Shown here: in pieces, positions 36,565 to 49,326 of the stretch
Layout: each line of letters starts with the position of its first letter
How positions within the stretch are numbered: position 1 is the first letter of the stretch
Assembly: GCA_019054805.1 (NCBI GenBank)
Contig: JAHQIY010000001.1
Location: 10,430,501 to 10,494,500, forward strand
Direction of reading: 5' to 3'
DNA length: 64,000 bases
DNA from: Brachionus manjavacas
Taxonomy: Eukaryota; Rotifera; Eurotatoria; Ploima; Brachionidae
Notes under the pieces: model-generated
Told to the model about the DNA's origin: nothing
What the model saw: only the letters and a program-made list of their open reading frames with translations
Databases searched by the model: none
Translations under genes and position numbers: made by a program

Positions 36565-39500
36565 TAAAAAAAAATTGTTATTTTATTTCCTAGCACACAG
36601 ATAAAAAATAAATTATCTAACAAAATAAAATTAAAAATTTTAATTTAATATTTTGTTGCCATGTTTTTCGAAAATCTTTTCTTATCAAGCTAACTTTGAC
36701 CAAATTAAAACTTCTGGATATTTCATCAATTTGAGATATTCTTTTACCAAAAAAAGAACCAAAATTAAGCGTCAATGGTTTTGGCACATATTTTGATTTT
36801 CTCCAATTTCTAAAATAATTTTCTTAGTGATGAAATAAACTATGACGAAATTAAAGAATGATTTAATTTAATAATTGATTATAAAATTTTTTAAAATTTA
36901 AAATTTTAAAAACTAGATTTTTCTCTTTTAGTAATTATCTGTTTATTTTTTTAAAGATCACTCATCTACGTGAAAATCCCTAACGATTATCAAAATCAAC
37001 TTGGGTTAAATAGAAAATGAATTTCGAAAACTATTATGGTCGCCTTTTAAAGTTTAGTTTATCTTTTAAAAAAAATTTCACAGATAAATAAAGACCTTCA
37101 AAAAAGTTAAAATACTAAACTTACTGTTTTTTTTAATTTAAAAATTTTCAATTACATTAGAATTATGATAATTAAATAAAAAATTTAATTTTAAATCATC
37201 TCATTTATTATTCAAATCCAAATTTTTTAGATTTATAATTTGAAGCAAAACAAATTAGAATTTATTTTACTTGTTTTATTTTTCTACTAAAAAAATGAGA
37301 CTATGATTTAATTGTGATTAATAACGAAACCTTTGAGTTCAGTATGTATGGTTTGTCAACTAAATACAATACTAAAATAAAATCATGTTTCATAAATTCT
37401 TGAATCCCAAATTTAAAATTTACCCAAAAAAGATTGTATCAACTAATTGTTGTTTTTATCTAATATAAACGACATTGTATTCTCATTTTAAAAGGTTTTT
37501 ATAATTAAAAACTTACAAAAAAGATTTATTCTTAAAAACACAATCTTAAGCCTTACTATTTAATAAGGTGGTTTTAAATCGTTGACAAACTATTCAAACA
37601 AAAAGAGTAAGATCATACCCATGTTCTTAGTTTAATCAAAGGATTTCTATATTGCTTTGTCCAATTAATAATAATCATTCAATTATCACTTCAAATCCTC
37701 AATTAGATTTTATATTAAATATTTTCAAACGATAATTCTATTTTATTTTGAAATATGAGCTATAATTATTGTTATCAAAATTTCACTTTTCAAAAAATCG
37801 TGATAAATTAAAAAAATTCCGCCTTTAAATCTTTAATTTTATGACAAACAAATGAATTAAATTAAAAAGTATTTAGAAATTTTAAATATGACAATTATGT
37901 ATAATTAAGAACCTTTCATAATGATTTAATTAATTTTCTTTTTATTTATAACTTTCAATTTTTTGCTACCTAAAATTTAAAATAAAAAAATCCAAAAAAA
38001 AATCAAATAAATAAGCTATTTGAAGAGAAATTAGTTTTATTTTGAAAAGTTTACAAAAGTAAAGTTTATTGTCTTCAAAAATAAAAAAAACATTTCTATT
38101 TTTTAATATTTTCTATTTGAAATTGTCAAAATAAAATTACTCGAAAAACTATCCGATTACAAATCATTATTAGAATTTTGCTGATTTACTTTGACAAAAT
38201 TGATATAAAATTTCATTTTAAATTGCCATTAAATATGATTAAACTACTATTAAACTTGATAAGTTAAGGGATTATTCGGAGTTTAGCAAAACGGCATGAA
38301 TTATAGCATAAACGAAACTTTTTTTTTACACTTGGTTGAAGATTTATTAAATGTTGTATCTCGAATTATCTTTTTTTATTAGATTTGATCAAATAAAACT
38401 TTTTGGTCATTATATCAATGATAATACCAAACAAAATTAATCTTCAATATTAGATAAAATTGAGCTTATCTTTTACGTGGTCATTGAATCTCAACATTTT
38501 ATTATTTAATAATTTCTTAATAAAATGTGAAATAAATAAAGACAATTATCAAATTGACAATATCAACATTATAGCTTAATAAACTCTTTTACAATAAAAT
38601 GGATTTTCTACGTTCTCCAAATTGTTATAAAAATTCAAAAAATTAAGTGTAATTTTTTTTTTAATAAAATAGCTAATTTTATTTTTTTAATTATTTTTGA
38701 TTTTTGTAGCTCAATTTAGCAATTTATCTATTTTTTTATTATTTTTGTACTTTGATCTATATATTTATTTTCTTTTTCTTTAATCACTAGACTGAAATGA
38801 AGGACTTAGATCCGTTCTGAGTTCCTTGAGATTTACCAGAAATTATTAGACGAAGGTGAAAAATATTTTACAGATATTGATTTTATGACTTTATTTTTGG
38901 TTCCTCTACCAAAGAAAATATCAAACAACAGTTATATTGAATAAAAGCTAATTAATTTAATAAAAATTAAGCAAAAAGTTATAACTTATTTTGTACTCTG
39001 CAAGTTAAAATTTTTCTAATTTCAGTTTAAACAATATTGATATCCGAGTAGAACCTGAAAATCTCTTATTTTCATATTGTTTTCGATTTTGATTAAGCAT
39101 TCTTCCAAGTTAATTGAAAACTCTCATTCTAACAGAACAATCTCAAATTTGACAAATATTCTAAATTTTTGAAGATTAAATTTTTAGTTAGATTTAAAAA
39201 AATACTCTATTAAGATATCTAGCAAAAAGATGAGAATAAAGAAAAAATAAAAGAAAAAAAACTCATAAAATTAAAAATCGGGGATGAATAGAAGGCGCAA
39301 GCGGCTCAGAGTAACCTTGATGGTTTTACACCTAAATTATTAAAAAATAATTCTAAATTCTAAATTTTTGAAGATTAATTTTTTAGTTAGATTAAAAAAA
39401 TCTCTGTTTTTTTTCCTTTTTCACTCCTTGTAGAGCATAGGGTTAATTAAAAGTCAATTAAGAAAAGATTTTAAAAATTTTTCGTAAAATTTTATGGAAA

Positions 39501-39927
39501 AAATTAATAGTTTTTTTAATAAATAAAAGTATATTTTTATTTTATACTTGAACTAATAACTATTGACAGAATTCTATTTTTTTTAAATATATTTAAAACA
39601 AAGAGTACACTCATCTAAAATCTCAAATATTGTTGAAATTCACTGAAGAGCACAAAGAATTGCATTTAAAAAATTGTCTAATTTTGAAATTAGAATAATT
39701 AAATGAAGTGTTGTGTTAGAATAAAATTACTCTAATCTCTTAAAGCTGTAATCTTAAGACAATAATAGTGTATTCAGCAAAACAAAATCAAAGTTCAAGT
39801 AGATTTTATTTAATAAAAAAAATTAAAGCAATCACTTAAGATTTTGATTTAAATTTAAATTTACTTAAGTTTCAAAAAATTCAATCAAGTCAAATAAAGA
39901 AAAGATTAAAACATTTAAAATCATATA
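36565..39927. other. Long intergenic desert before MSH2
   Basis: About 3.4 kb, strongly AT-rich, between the divergent calpain-15 and MSH2 genes. One coding-like snippet lies at 38789-38942: after a CACTAG acceptor-like signal, TEMKDLDPF is followed one frame over by SEFLEIYQKLLDEGEKYFTD and IDFMTLFLVPLPKKIS. I do not recognise it; it looks like a frameshifted fossil. Nothing else is supported. Confidence 0.4.
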
Positions 39928-42900
39928 ATGAGCAATATTCTCAAGCAGCATTCAACAGGTAAATTAAAAAGATTCTCGACTTAAATTGTAATTATATGTG
40001 GCTTCAGAACCTGTACAGGAAAAAGACTTTTTGCATGCATATTTCAAGCTACCAGAAGTAATAAAATATCGGGTTTTGCTTTTAACATTATTTATTTTTT
40101 AATTTAAGAAATCACTTGCCACTATTAGATTTTTCGATAGAGGAGAATACTTTAGTTTACATGGACCAGATGCAGTATTTGCAGCCAGAGAGTTTTTCAA
40201 GACAAACAATGTTATTAAAATATGGAAATCTAATACGTGTGAACTAGAAACTTGCTACGTAAAAAATAATAGCTTTGAATTATTTCTCAAAGAACTGCTC
40301 CTAGTAAAACAATACAGAGTCGAAATTTGGAAAAAAAGCAACAAAACTGGAGACTGGAATCTGATAAATCATGTAAAAATTAAATCTAAATATTTTGTAA
40401 ATTTAAGTTTATAAAAAATTAAATCTTCAAAAATATTTTTCTTTAAATTATCTAGATTAGTAATTTAGCCTTTTTTTTAATCAAAAATATTCATTAAAAC
40501 TTAACTAAATATTTTCAATAGGGCTCACCCGGAAATTTAAGTCAATTTGAGGATATTTTATACTCTAACGAAGAGTCACAGACATCTAGCGCAATAAATG
40601 ATCCTGGACTGATAGCAATTCAAATTTCGACAGAAGATAACATCAATGTAAGATCATCAATTAAATAAATGCCTTTTTATTATTGTTGATTTTCAGAAAC
40701 TTTCGTGTGGTTTTGTGGACAAAACTTCCAGAATATTTCTAGTCTGTACCATTGCTTACAAAGACAACTTTACGGACTTAGAAGTATTAAAGCTCTTTGC
40801 GAATAATTGTTGATAAAATTTGCTATTTTCAAGAGCCTGTTAATTCATTTAGGACCCAAAGAATGCCTGATCCCCAGTTCTGGTGGCAACAGAGATCTAT
40901 ATGAAAAATTGGACAAGGTTTTAGGAAGAAACAATATCTTGGTGACAGAGCGGAAAAAAAGTTATTTGTTTCAATTATTTAGCATTTTTTATAAAAACTG
41001 ATTTTAGATGAATTCAATACGGATAATGAATGCTCTGAGCTTAATAATTTAGTGAAAACAGCAAATGATCAAAATGTTGCCAATTTGGTAGAATTAAAAG
41101 ATAAACAAACAATCGGGTGCTTGAATTCTTTAATTCGTTATCTAGATGTAGAGTAAAGTTTAAACTGGTCTAATTTTAATTTTAATTTTCTGTAAAAGCT
41201 TTTAAATGATTCACATAGTGACCAAAAATTCAAAATAAAGGCGTACAATTTGAATAATTACTTGAAATTAGACTCTGGTGCATTCAGATCATTAAATTTA
41301 CTGCCGAATAGAACAGATCAAATGGCCAACAAGACTCATAGTCTTTATGGAGTATTAAATAAATGTTGCACAATCCAAGGCCAACGATTGCTGACTCAAT
41401 GGATCAAACAGCCTTTGATTGACATTCACAAAATTGGTATGTTACAAAAATTTATCCAAATTAAATTTTGGAAAAGAATTTTAAGTTTTGATCAAATTCT
41501 TTTTTCGCAGAGGAAAGACAAAATTTGGTTGAAATTTTGATAAATGACAGCGAATTGAGACAAAATCTAGTTGAAAACTATTTGAAAAAAATGCCTGATT
41601 TTCAAAGAATTGAATGGAAATTTATTAAAAACAAAGCCAATTTACAAGTAACTAGAATTTTTGTTTTCACTTACTTAACTTAATCTAAGGATTGCTATAA
41701 AATTTACTGTGCTGTGAATAATTTGCCAAATCTTTTTGAATGTCTGCTGAACCACGAAGGCCCCAAAGCGCATTTAATCAAGGAAATGTTTGTTAATCCT
41801 TTGAATGTAAATTTATTGAGAAAAAATTGACAATCAAAATAATTTTTATTCCAAGTCAATTATAATGGATTTTAAAAATTTTCAACAAATGATTGAATCT
41901 ACTCTGGACATGGATGAGATTAAAAATCACTTGTTCCTTGTCAAAAGCAGCTATAAGCCTGAGCTTGAAGAATTGAGAGAAAAATTAAATAATATCGAGG
42001 AAAAAATCGAATCCTTAGCTAACAAAGCTGCGAGAGACTTAGGCCTTGGCACAGTCAAACTCGAATCAAATGCCCAAACCGGATATTATTTTAGAGTATC
42101 CAGAAAAGACGATAAAGCTGTTAGCAGTTCCAAAAGTTATAATGTCATCGAAACCAGAAAAGACGGAATCAAATTTCAGAATGATAAATTGCAAGAATTG
42201 AATGAGAAATTTATTGAAATAAAAGACCAGTATGAACAAGAGCAAAAGAGTGTAGTTGATGAATTGATAAAAATTTCTTCTGGCTACCTAGATCCGTTGC
42301 AAACTTTGAACAATTTAGTGTCCGAATTGGATATTTTTGTCTCATTTTCTCTGGTTGCAATGTCATCACAGGCTGATTATGTTAGACCAAAATTACAGTC
42401 AATCGGAACTGGAATTCTACGCTTGAAAGATTCAAGACATCCGTGCCTTGAACTCCAGGAAGGAATTAACTTTATTCCAAATGATTGTGAATTTGTAAAA
42501 GATGAAAAAAAATTTTGTATAATAACAGGTCCTAACATGGGCGGTAAATCAACATATATCAGACAAATTGGGGTTCTTGTTCTTATGGCTCAGATAGGAA
42601 GCTTTGTTCCAGCTTCTAGTGCTGAAATTTCAATTGTTGATTGTATTTTGGCTCGTATCGGAGCAAATGATTGTCAAAATAAAGGAATTTCGACTTTTAT
42701 GGCTGAAATGCTTGAGACTTCTTTCATCTTAAAAACTGCCACTAGCAATTCTTTAGTCATAATTGATGAGCTTGGCAGAGGAACATCGACCTATGATGGC
42801 TTTGGTTTAGCATGGGCTATTTCAGAGTAAGATTAGTAAAAATAATTGAAAAAAAGAAAAAATTTTTTTTTATTTATTCTAGTTATTTGGTTAAAAAAGT

Positions 42901-43369
42901 AAAATGTTTCACTTTGTTTGCCACTCATTTTCACGAATTGACCGCATTGAGCGAAGAAATAAAGACTGTTTTCAATTCCCATGTTAGCGCAATGACTTCG
43001 GATGAATCTCTCACATTGTTGTATAAAGTAAAACCTGGTGTTTGTGATCAGAGTTTTGGTATCCATGTAGCTAGATTGGCAAATTTTCCGGAACATGTTA
43101 TCGAATATGCCAGAGAAAAGGCTAAATATTTGGAGGACTATTGTCCTATTTTGGCTAATGAAGAAGAAAAAACCGAAGAGCATAGCAAAAAATATAAATA
43201 CAAACAAGAAACCGATGAAATAATTAATAATTTATTCAAGAAAATTGAAAGTATCGATTTGAATTCACTGAGTGATCAGGAATATAGAAATAAAATTGAT
43301 GAAATTATACAGTCAGAATCGCAACGAATTGATAATCCGTATTTTAGAGCCTTGGTCAATAGGCTATAA
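39928..43369 (+). CDS. MSH2: DNA mismatch repair protein MSH2
   Basis: MutS homologue that pairs with MSH6 or MSH3 to recognise mismatches in the nucleus. Twelve exons: 39928-39958, 40008-40057, 40109-40372, 40522-40647, 40697-40783, 40834-40960, 41008-41147, 41199-41436, 41511-41647, 41690-41806, 41856-42826 and 42883-43369. They join in frame to 924 aa (human about 934). Visible: mismatch-binding domain start (FFDRGEYFSLHGPDA), connector (SPGNLSQFEDIL, LLIHLGPKECLIP), lever (YLKLDSGAFRSLNL, CCTIQGQRLLTQWIKQPL), and ATPase with Walker A GPNMGGKST (about residue 664), the DCILARIGANDCQ signature, Walker B IIDELGRGTS and FATHFHEL. The helix-turn-helix end (DQSFGIHVARLANFPEHV) is intact. All catalytic motifs are present. 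Confidence 0.95.
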
Positions 43370-44189
43370 TTTCATTTACTTTGATTATTTTTTTTATTAC
43401 AAATGAATGATGAATGGGAAATTGTTTAATCATCTTTTTTTTTCTTTTTTTTGTACAATTGAATCGATTTCCAATTTAAATTTAAATTTAAAATCTTTAG
43501 TTAAAAAAAATTTATTATAAAATCAAATAAAAATAAAATTAATAATCATCATTAGAAGATAAAAAAATTACTAAAAATAAAACGATAATCCCTATCATGA
43601 GATATCATGAAGCTCTCAATAGACTTGGACTCTTTAATATGACTATTGAGTCGAATGAGAGAAATTTTGGAATAAGACTAAGAAAAATGACATTTTTCTA
43701 TTAAACTTTATTTTATTTTAATTGAAATTTTTATTTGATTTTAATCTGAGTATCTAGTTAATTTTTCGACTAATTAAACCTTTATTAAAGACTTGATTTT
43801 TTTTCTTAATTAAAGCAGTTTTTATGAGAGTGCTTTTACGGTCTTTTAAGCTTAAAATTTTACAATATACAAGAAAGCTAGAGATTAATCAAACGGAAAA
43901 TATTTTTTTTTAATTAAAATTATTTTTTAAATGATTGATTTTAACAAAAATTTGAATCAACTTTTCAAATTTTTTTCCTATTTCGTAATTAAGTTATAAA
44001 ATAATTTATATATTTTCAGACCAATATTATAAATTTTAAATTATATAGAAAGACAATAGAAGTATACTTGGAAACTATAGACCTAACTCTTTTTTTCATA
44101 TTTTTCATCTTTGTATTTTTCGTATTTATTTTAAATTTACAATAAACGCTTATTCAACACAAGTTCTTTGTCTTCTCTTTATCTCCTCT
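43370..44189. other. Intergenic, nothing seen
   Basis: AT-rich DNA downstream of MSH2 with no recognised gene or repeat. Confidence 0.5.
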
Positions 44190-45000
44190 GAAGTTAATCG
44201 AAGGTATTCAGACCAAATTCCCTAGACTAAAAAGTAATCCTTTGAAGTTGTTCACTGATGATTGTGAATTGATCGCTCCAATTAGCAACTTTGCAACAGG
44301 ACCTTGACGTCTTAACTAGATGGTCAAACAGGTAGTACTTCTATGTCTATAAATGCAAAGTGATGGATTTCATTAGATCAGATAAAAGTTTTCACGATAG
44401 TACTGATTTATTTATGGGTGATTCTGTTAAAAGAAGCACTCTGAACTTCGTAAATAACCCATAAATCAAACAATTTATGGGATTGTTTGACGGAATCTAG
44501 TTCCGTAAAAGCACCAGATTCATAATATTTAGTCTAGATTCATAATATTTAGTTTAGCACTAGATTCAGAATAATTAGTTTTTTATAATCCTTTTGAGGA
44601 AAAATATCTCGTCTGGTCACCCTCAAACAAGAAGAATATCAAAGTTTTAGAGACGGTGCATAGAAAGACTTCCAAACTTGTAACTAGAATTAAAAATTGA
44701 ACGTAAAAGGATCACCTTGAAGTCTTTTAAGCTGGGTTAAACTTTTGTTGAATGCAGCTCATTATCCCGAACCGGACTGGCTCGGGAAACTAAAGGTCGC
44801 AGGAAAAGATTTTCGGACCGGGTATTAAACAAATGCATGCAGAGGTACAACTTCTTCACGAAAATAGTTGCCAAAGATTGGAATGGCTTGCTGCACGAAG
44901 TAAAAGAAGCTACAACATTAATCCACCATAGAAGTTTTACTTTTAAGACATCCTCGTAAGCTTGGTTGCTGTAGCTTTAACTTAGTAATATCACCATACT
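44190..45000 (+). mobile_element. Degenerate LINE relic with 3' end
   Basis: Plus-strand non-LTR element in several frames. LKLFTDDCELIAPISN has the RT box (F/YADD changed to FTDD). It is followed by LDVLTRWSN, YKCKVMDFIRSDK, KKNIKVLETVHRKTSKLV, then RKRFSDRVLNKCMQRYNFF and VAKDWNGLLHEVKEATTL. A short internal duplication (AGATTCATAATATTTAGT repeated) lies at about 44516-44570. It ends AAGCTTGGTTGCTGTAGCTT, which matches the 3' end of the LINE at 48655 (GGTTGATTGCTGTAGCTTAT), so both belong to related families. Many stops and shifts; inactive. Confidence 0.75.
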
Positions 45001-45276
45001 GTTATTTTTTTTAATTTATATTTAACATTGCAACAGGAATCTTATCTAAAAATTTCATTTATTAATGGTAATTTTTTTGTAAAATATTTTTTTTTAATTA
45101 TTTATTTAAAAATTTGGTTCAATATTATAAAATTGTTAAAAAATTAAATTTTTTATTATCGTAATTATCCAAATTTAGTGACATGTAACTATAAAATCTT
45201 TTACATGTTATAACAGCGTGTCACTAAAATGGAAAACTCTATTTTAAAGACATGTCATTCAATTCGAATAATTTAG

Positions 45277-45615
45277 TTAATAGGCTTGAGTAACTAGCTT
45301 TTCGGCCTCAATAACTATCGGATCCAATTCACCATCTCCACCAAATTCTAAATCAGTCAAGCTACATTTAAATATCTTTTCTTCATTAACAATTATTTCA
45401 ACATTATTCCAATTTTTTTCTTGTACCAATTCAACAACTTTATGGCCTTTCGAAGTCAAATATTCTACAAAAGATTATTTTGTATTAAGTTTACCATTCT
45501 TTTATCAAACAAAAGGTTTACTTTGAAGTCCCTGTAAGCGCTCGGTTTTATATTCAACAATACCGTGTGAGTTATATGGCCCGTATTTAATAATAACGCT
45601 AGCTTTTGGTGGCAT
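45277..45615 (-). CDS. UPF0728 (C10orf53-like) small protein
   Basis: Two exons, 45615-45522 and 45464-45277, joined across a 57-nt intron in phase to 93 aa. The sequence opens MPPKASVIIKYGPYNSHGIV, then EYKTERLQGLQ, EIIVNEEKIFKC and DLEFGGDGELDPI, and ends AEKLVTQAY. The YGPYxS(C/H)G, RLxGLQ and FGGDGxLDP blocks and the length match my recollection of the UPF0728 family (human C10orf53). That family is widespread in animals and protists and its molecular role is not known to me. The start is the only ATG before the conserved YGPY block. It lies 191 nt downstream of the CANT1 stop on the same strand. Confidence 0.75.
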
Positions 45616-45806
45616 TCTATAAAAGCTCTTAAAAAATATATTTATTTTAAAAATCATAGTATTTAAAAAAAAAAACAGTTTTTCACAACTGTTTTAAAAA
45701 TAAATTAAACAAACAAACTAAAAATAATTTTTTTATTACAAACCAAGTAATAAATCTAAAATCTTTCGCAAAAAAATAATAAAAAATAAGTCGATCTTCT
45801 ATTAAA

Positions 45807-47012
45807 TTAAATAAATTCTATTCCCTCATATTTGAGGTTGTTCGATATAAGCTTATCTTGGACTAAAATGAGACCATTGATGTCAAAAAGAGTTACATAT
45901 GTCCTAGTGGAACCATTGTCTTCTTCTGATTTCAGGGCTATTATAAGTCTTTCATTTGTTTCAGGCACAAATTTAAACGACGAATATCCTCGGATAGGTA
46001 CAATAGTGCCGATTGATTTATATGAAATATTTTCAAAATTTTCATCAGCTGATATCATCAAATTAGTAGCTCGGTGCTCGTCCAGTTTTTCATCGTACCT
46101 TTCTTTGCTAGCTCGACGAGGCAAAAAGTACCATTTTTTTTCCAAACTACTCCATGCACAAGATTCGAAAACCATGTAGCCCGGATACAAAAACCCGCCC
46201 TCTTTTCTAATTTTATTGTAGTTTTCGACCCAGTCCACATGAGACACATCACCCAAATGTCCGACCACTTTTATCCATTGGGGATTATGGTTCACTAGAA
46301 CGCCCTGACCAGTAGTCCATTCTTTTCCCAAACCACCGACATAAAGTTTGTCATCTTTTACTGTCATCCATTCACACTTAAATCCTTTACTGGTGTTTTT
46401 TCCATCTCCATCAACCAAAATAACCCACGGCACTGCCATGTTTTGTTCCATTTTGACTTGGTAAATGATGCCTGTTCTGTCGTCGCATGAGTACAACTTC
46501 CCATTGAAAACTGCCAATTCGGACAGTTCCATGCCACGGTCTCCGTAAGAATACTGAGTGCTCAATTCGGTCGGTTCTTCATCGAAATGGATATCAGCAT
46601 TTCTAAGATCATTGTTCAACACAAGATCGCCTTTGAGCAAATAGCTCACAAATTTGGTTTCTTTTCCTTCTACTTTTGAGCTGGTATCCAAATCAGCAAT
46701 TGCTAATAACTTGAATTTTTTTGTCTGTTTTGTTTCTTGCGGAGCTGAGAGCGGATATTTAGAATTGTATGATTTTATCTCACCATCATTATAAATTTCG
46801 TACAAAATTTTATTTTTTGATGCAATAAGGCCCTCATATTTGTGTTCAATATTTTTATCTGATTGCTTAAAAATGATGAGATAAAGGACTAAAAATGCAA
46901 ATGAAATACCAAGACCCATAATGACATGTCTTGAGTTAATTTTGAGACTGACTTGGTTGTTACCTATGCGATATCGAGTTGGGGCACGTACTTTTTTCAT
47001 CCAATCATTCAT
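45807..47012 (-). CDS. CANT1: Calcium-activated nucleotidase (apyrase), CANT1-like
   Basis: Single-exon type II membrane or lumenal apyrase that hydrolyses UDP/GDP and other nucleoside diphosphates with Ca2+ in the ER/Golgi. From ATG 47012 it is 401 aa (human CANT1 isoforms about 371-401). The frame is open further upstream to a TAG at about 47065 but without ATG. A basic N-terminus is followed by a signal anchor at residues 31-49 (VIMGLGISFAFLVLYLIIF). Family blocks are LLAIADLDTSSK, GDRGMELSELAVFNGKLYSC (with DDRTGIIYQV), GFKCEWMTVKDDKLYVGGLG, KEWTT, ESCAWSSLEKKWYFLPRRAS, GYSSFKFVPETNERLIIALK, SEEDNG, and the terminal KYEGIEFI. The conserved Asp/Glu residues of the five-bladed propeller are present, so the enzyme is probably active. 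Confidence 0.9.
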   Translation of the reverse strand: MNDWMKKVRAPTRYRIGNNQVSLKINSRHVIMGLGISFAFLVLYLIIFKQSDKNIEHKYEGLIASKNKILYEIYNDGEIKSYNSKYPLSAPQETKQTKKFKLLAIADLDTSSKVEGKETKFVSYLLKGDLVLNNDLRNADIHFDEEPTELSTQYSYGDRGMELSELAVFNGKLYSCDDRTGIIYQVKMEQNMAVPWVILVDGDGKNTSKGFKCEWMTVKDDKLYVGGLGKEWTTGQGVLVNHNPQWIKVVGHLGDVSHVDWVENYNKIRKEGGFLYPGYMVFESCAWSSLEKKWYFLPRRASKERYDEKLDEHRATNLMISADENFENISYKSIGTIVPIRGYSSFKFVPETNERLIIALKSEEDNGSTRTYVTLFDINGLILVQDKLISNNLKYEGIEFI

Positions 47013-48654
47013 GGCCCATTTGAATCCTCGGTTTGAGCGGTATTTATTCACTTTAATTACTTGCTAATCTAATGATCTTCAAACTTGTCTCAAATACGAA
47101 ACAAAACTGAAGGACCGTGTCCTAGTTATTTTGTTCAAAATATGTTCTTTCAAATTATTGGAATTTATTTTTTTTAAAAAGAAAATTTTGATAATTTAAT
47201 TTTTAAATTACTAAATGAAATATTCTCTGACGTGTTAAGTTTTGTTGTGTCTTGGATCATGTCTGCTTTTGGATAAAATCAATCTCGAAGATAAAAATTA
47301 ACTTATTTTTTTTGGCCAAAATACTTAATAATTATTAATATTGTGGATTTAAATCTTAATTGTTGATTTTTTATATTTTATTTGAGTTTCGTTGCTATGG
47401 ATTTAAATATAAATATTTTGTCTTTAAAATAATTAATTTTGGTTAAAAAAAAAGTGATTATTTAATTTTTTATGCCTCTCTAATAATTTGAGGACATATT
47501 CAAATAAGACACTAAATTAATTTTGAGACAAAACAAATTAGATGTAAATGGCCGTGGGAATGAGCTATTTCTAGCCAAATTGGCAAAATAGCCTTTATTT
47601 TATTAAAATTAAAGAAATTAAAACTAATTTTTTAGATTTTGGATCTTTGAAAATTAGATTAGAGCAAAATTTTCAAAAAACTTGGCTTTAATTATTTCCA
47701 AGTATCGAAATAAAATAATTATTCAAAATTTTATTGATTTTTAAATTTTACACTTTTATTCTAAATAAGTTTTAATCAACACATAAAATCAATTGAAATA
47801 AAATTATTAATTTATTTTTTTTTGCATCTTTTTAAAAAAGATTAGTTTAAAAATTGCAAAAATCTAAGTAATATTCGTCGAGATGTCCATCAATTTTGAT
47901 TTTTTAATTATTTTTACAGATAGAGTATAATTTTTTTAAACTATTAGTACGATTTCTTTTTTCCTGTTTTATTAACTCAAAAGAGAGTGGATATCTAAAT
48001 TTAAATTAAATTTAGTTTTCTAAAAAAAAAAAACAAGAAGCTACTTAATAATCAAACTTAAGTTCAATATCAAAGCGTCAACTCAGAACATGAGTCTTCA
48101 TTGGAATATGCTGCTTCTGTCAAAGAACATTTTTACAGAGACAGATGAGACAGACGAGTTGATTTATTTGTTGAAAAGAATCCTAATATATCTATACATT
48201 TAATAGGGAATGAGACCATATGCTTATCTAGAGCTATTAATTTAGTTTTTTTTTAATATTTTTCTAAAATTTGATGTGAATTCAAGTGTATAAAATCAAT
48301 TCTTGTATTTTTTAATTTTTGAAATTTTTGAGTCAGTAGGAATATGAAATTAAGATATTTCGCGAATAAGTCCATTTAATCAGACTCTAAATACCAAAAT
48401 ACTAAAAAACTGATATTTATCACTTGTTAATTCGGTCTATGAATAAGAAAATTTGAAAAGATATTTTTTGTTGTTTAAAATAACTAAAAAAATTTCGAAA
48501 AACAAGATTATAAATTTCTAGATGCATTTATAGAGGATGCTCAAAAATGACTGTCCGATTTCAAATAAAAAATATATTTTGATCTGATTACGATAAAATT
48601 TGAAAGATTACCTCCTAATTAGATTTAGCAAGAAATAATATTCGCTTTTTCCAT
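47013..48654. other. Intergenic, nothing recognised
   Basis: AT-rich upstream region of CANT1. No gene, RNA or clear repeat was seen. Confidence 0.5.
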
Positions 48655-49326
48655 TATAATAGTAATAAGAATAAGCTACAGCAATCAACCTTGCGGAGAT
48701 GACCTCCTAGAAGGACACCTATGGTAGCCGAAATTGCGCAGAAAAGATGGAAAATAACAGACAAATACATTTTTTTTTTTAGTTCAGTAAGAGTCATTGT
48801 TTAATTTAATCAAAGAAAGTATTGTGTGGAATTAAGTAAGTATTATGTACAAGAATTTTACAAAGTAAAAATATGCAAGAATGCAGAAATAGAATTACAT
48901 AATAAAAGATTACAGTTTAAATACCCTTACAAATCAAATAAAATTACAATTTAAATAGAATTACAATGAAAAATTAAAATAGAAGAAGTATACAATAAAA
49001 AAAGGTGGAAGGAACTAGTGCGCGTTAGTGAAATCATATGCTAGACTTGAAGGCGTCGTACTTATTCTTGAACTGGTTGATTGATTGAGAGTCGGTAACT
49101 TCGGCTGGCAGGGCATTCCAATGGTTAACAACTCTATTCGTGAAGAAGTTGGACCTCTTCATACATCTAGTTGAGGGCTGCCCGGAGAGTCTTATGTCCT
49201 CTGATTCCCCTTGCTGGACCAGTCTATGTGAGAGAACTACATTGCACCAGAGGATTCACTCAGGACACTTCGTTGAGGCCATTGTTGAACTTGAATAGCT
49301 GGATCAGATCCCCTCTAATTCTGCGT

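Noticed and set aside
42812..43207. ORF extensions through the last MSH2 intron and the antisense frame
   Set aside because: The plus ORF start runs through the 56-nt intron; the splice GA|GTAAGA..TCTAG|T restores the family sequence. The antisense frame is Phe-rich noise.
39928..43369. Possibility that the whole contig uses the ciliate code, prompted by 1798-2300
   Set aside because: MSH2, OXR1-like, CANT1 and others end at standard stops, and their exons contain no in-frame TAA/TAG at Gln positions.
45001..45276. Possible downstream exon of the UPF0728 gene
   Set aside because: The protein is complete (ends AEKLVTQAY at TAA) and the segment is AT-rich with no coding character.
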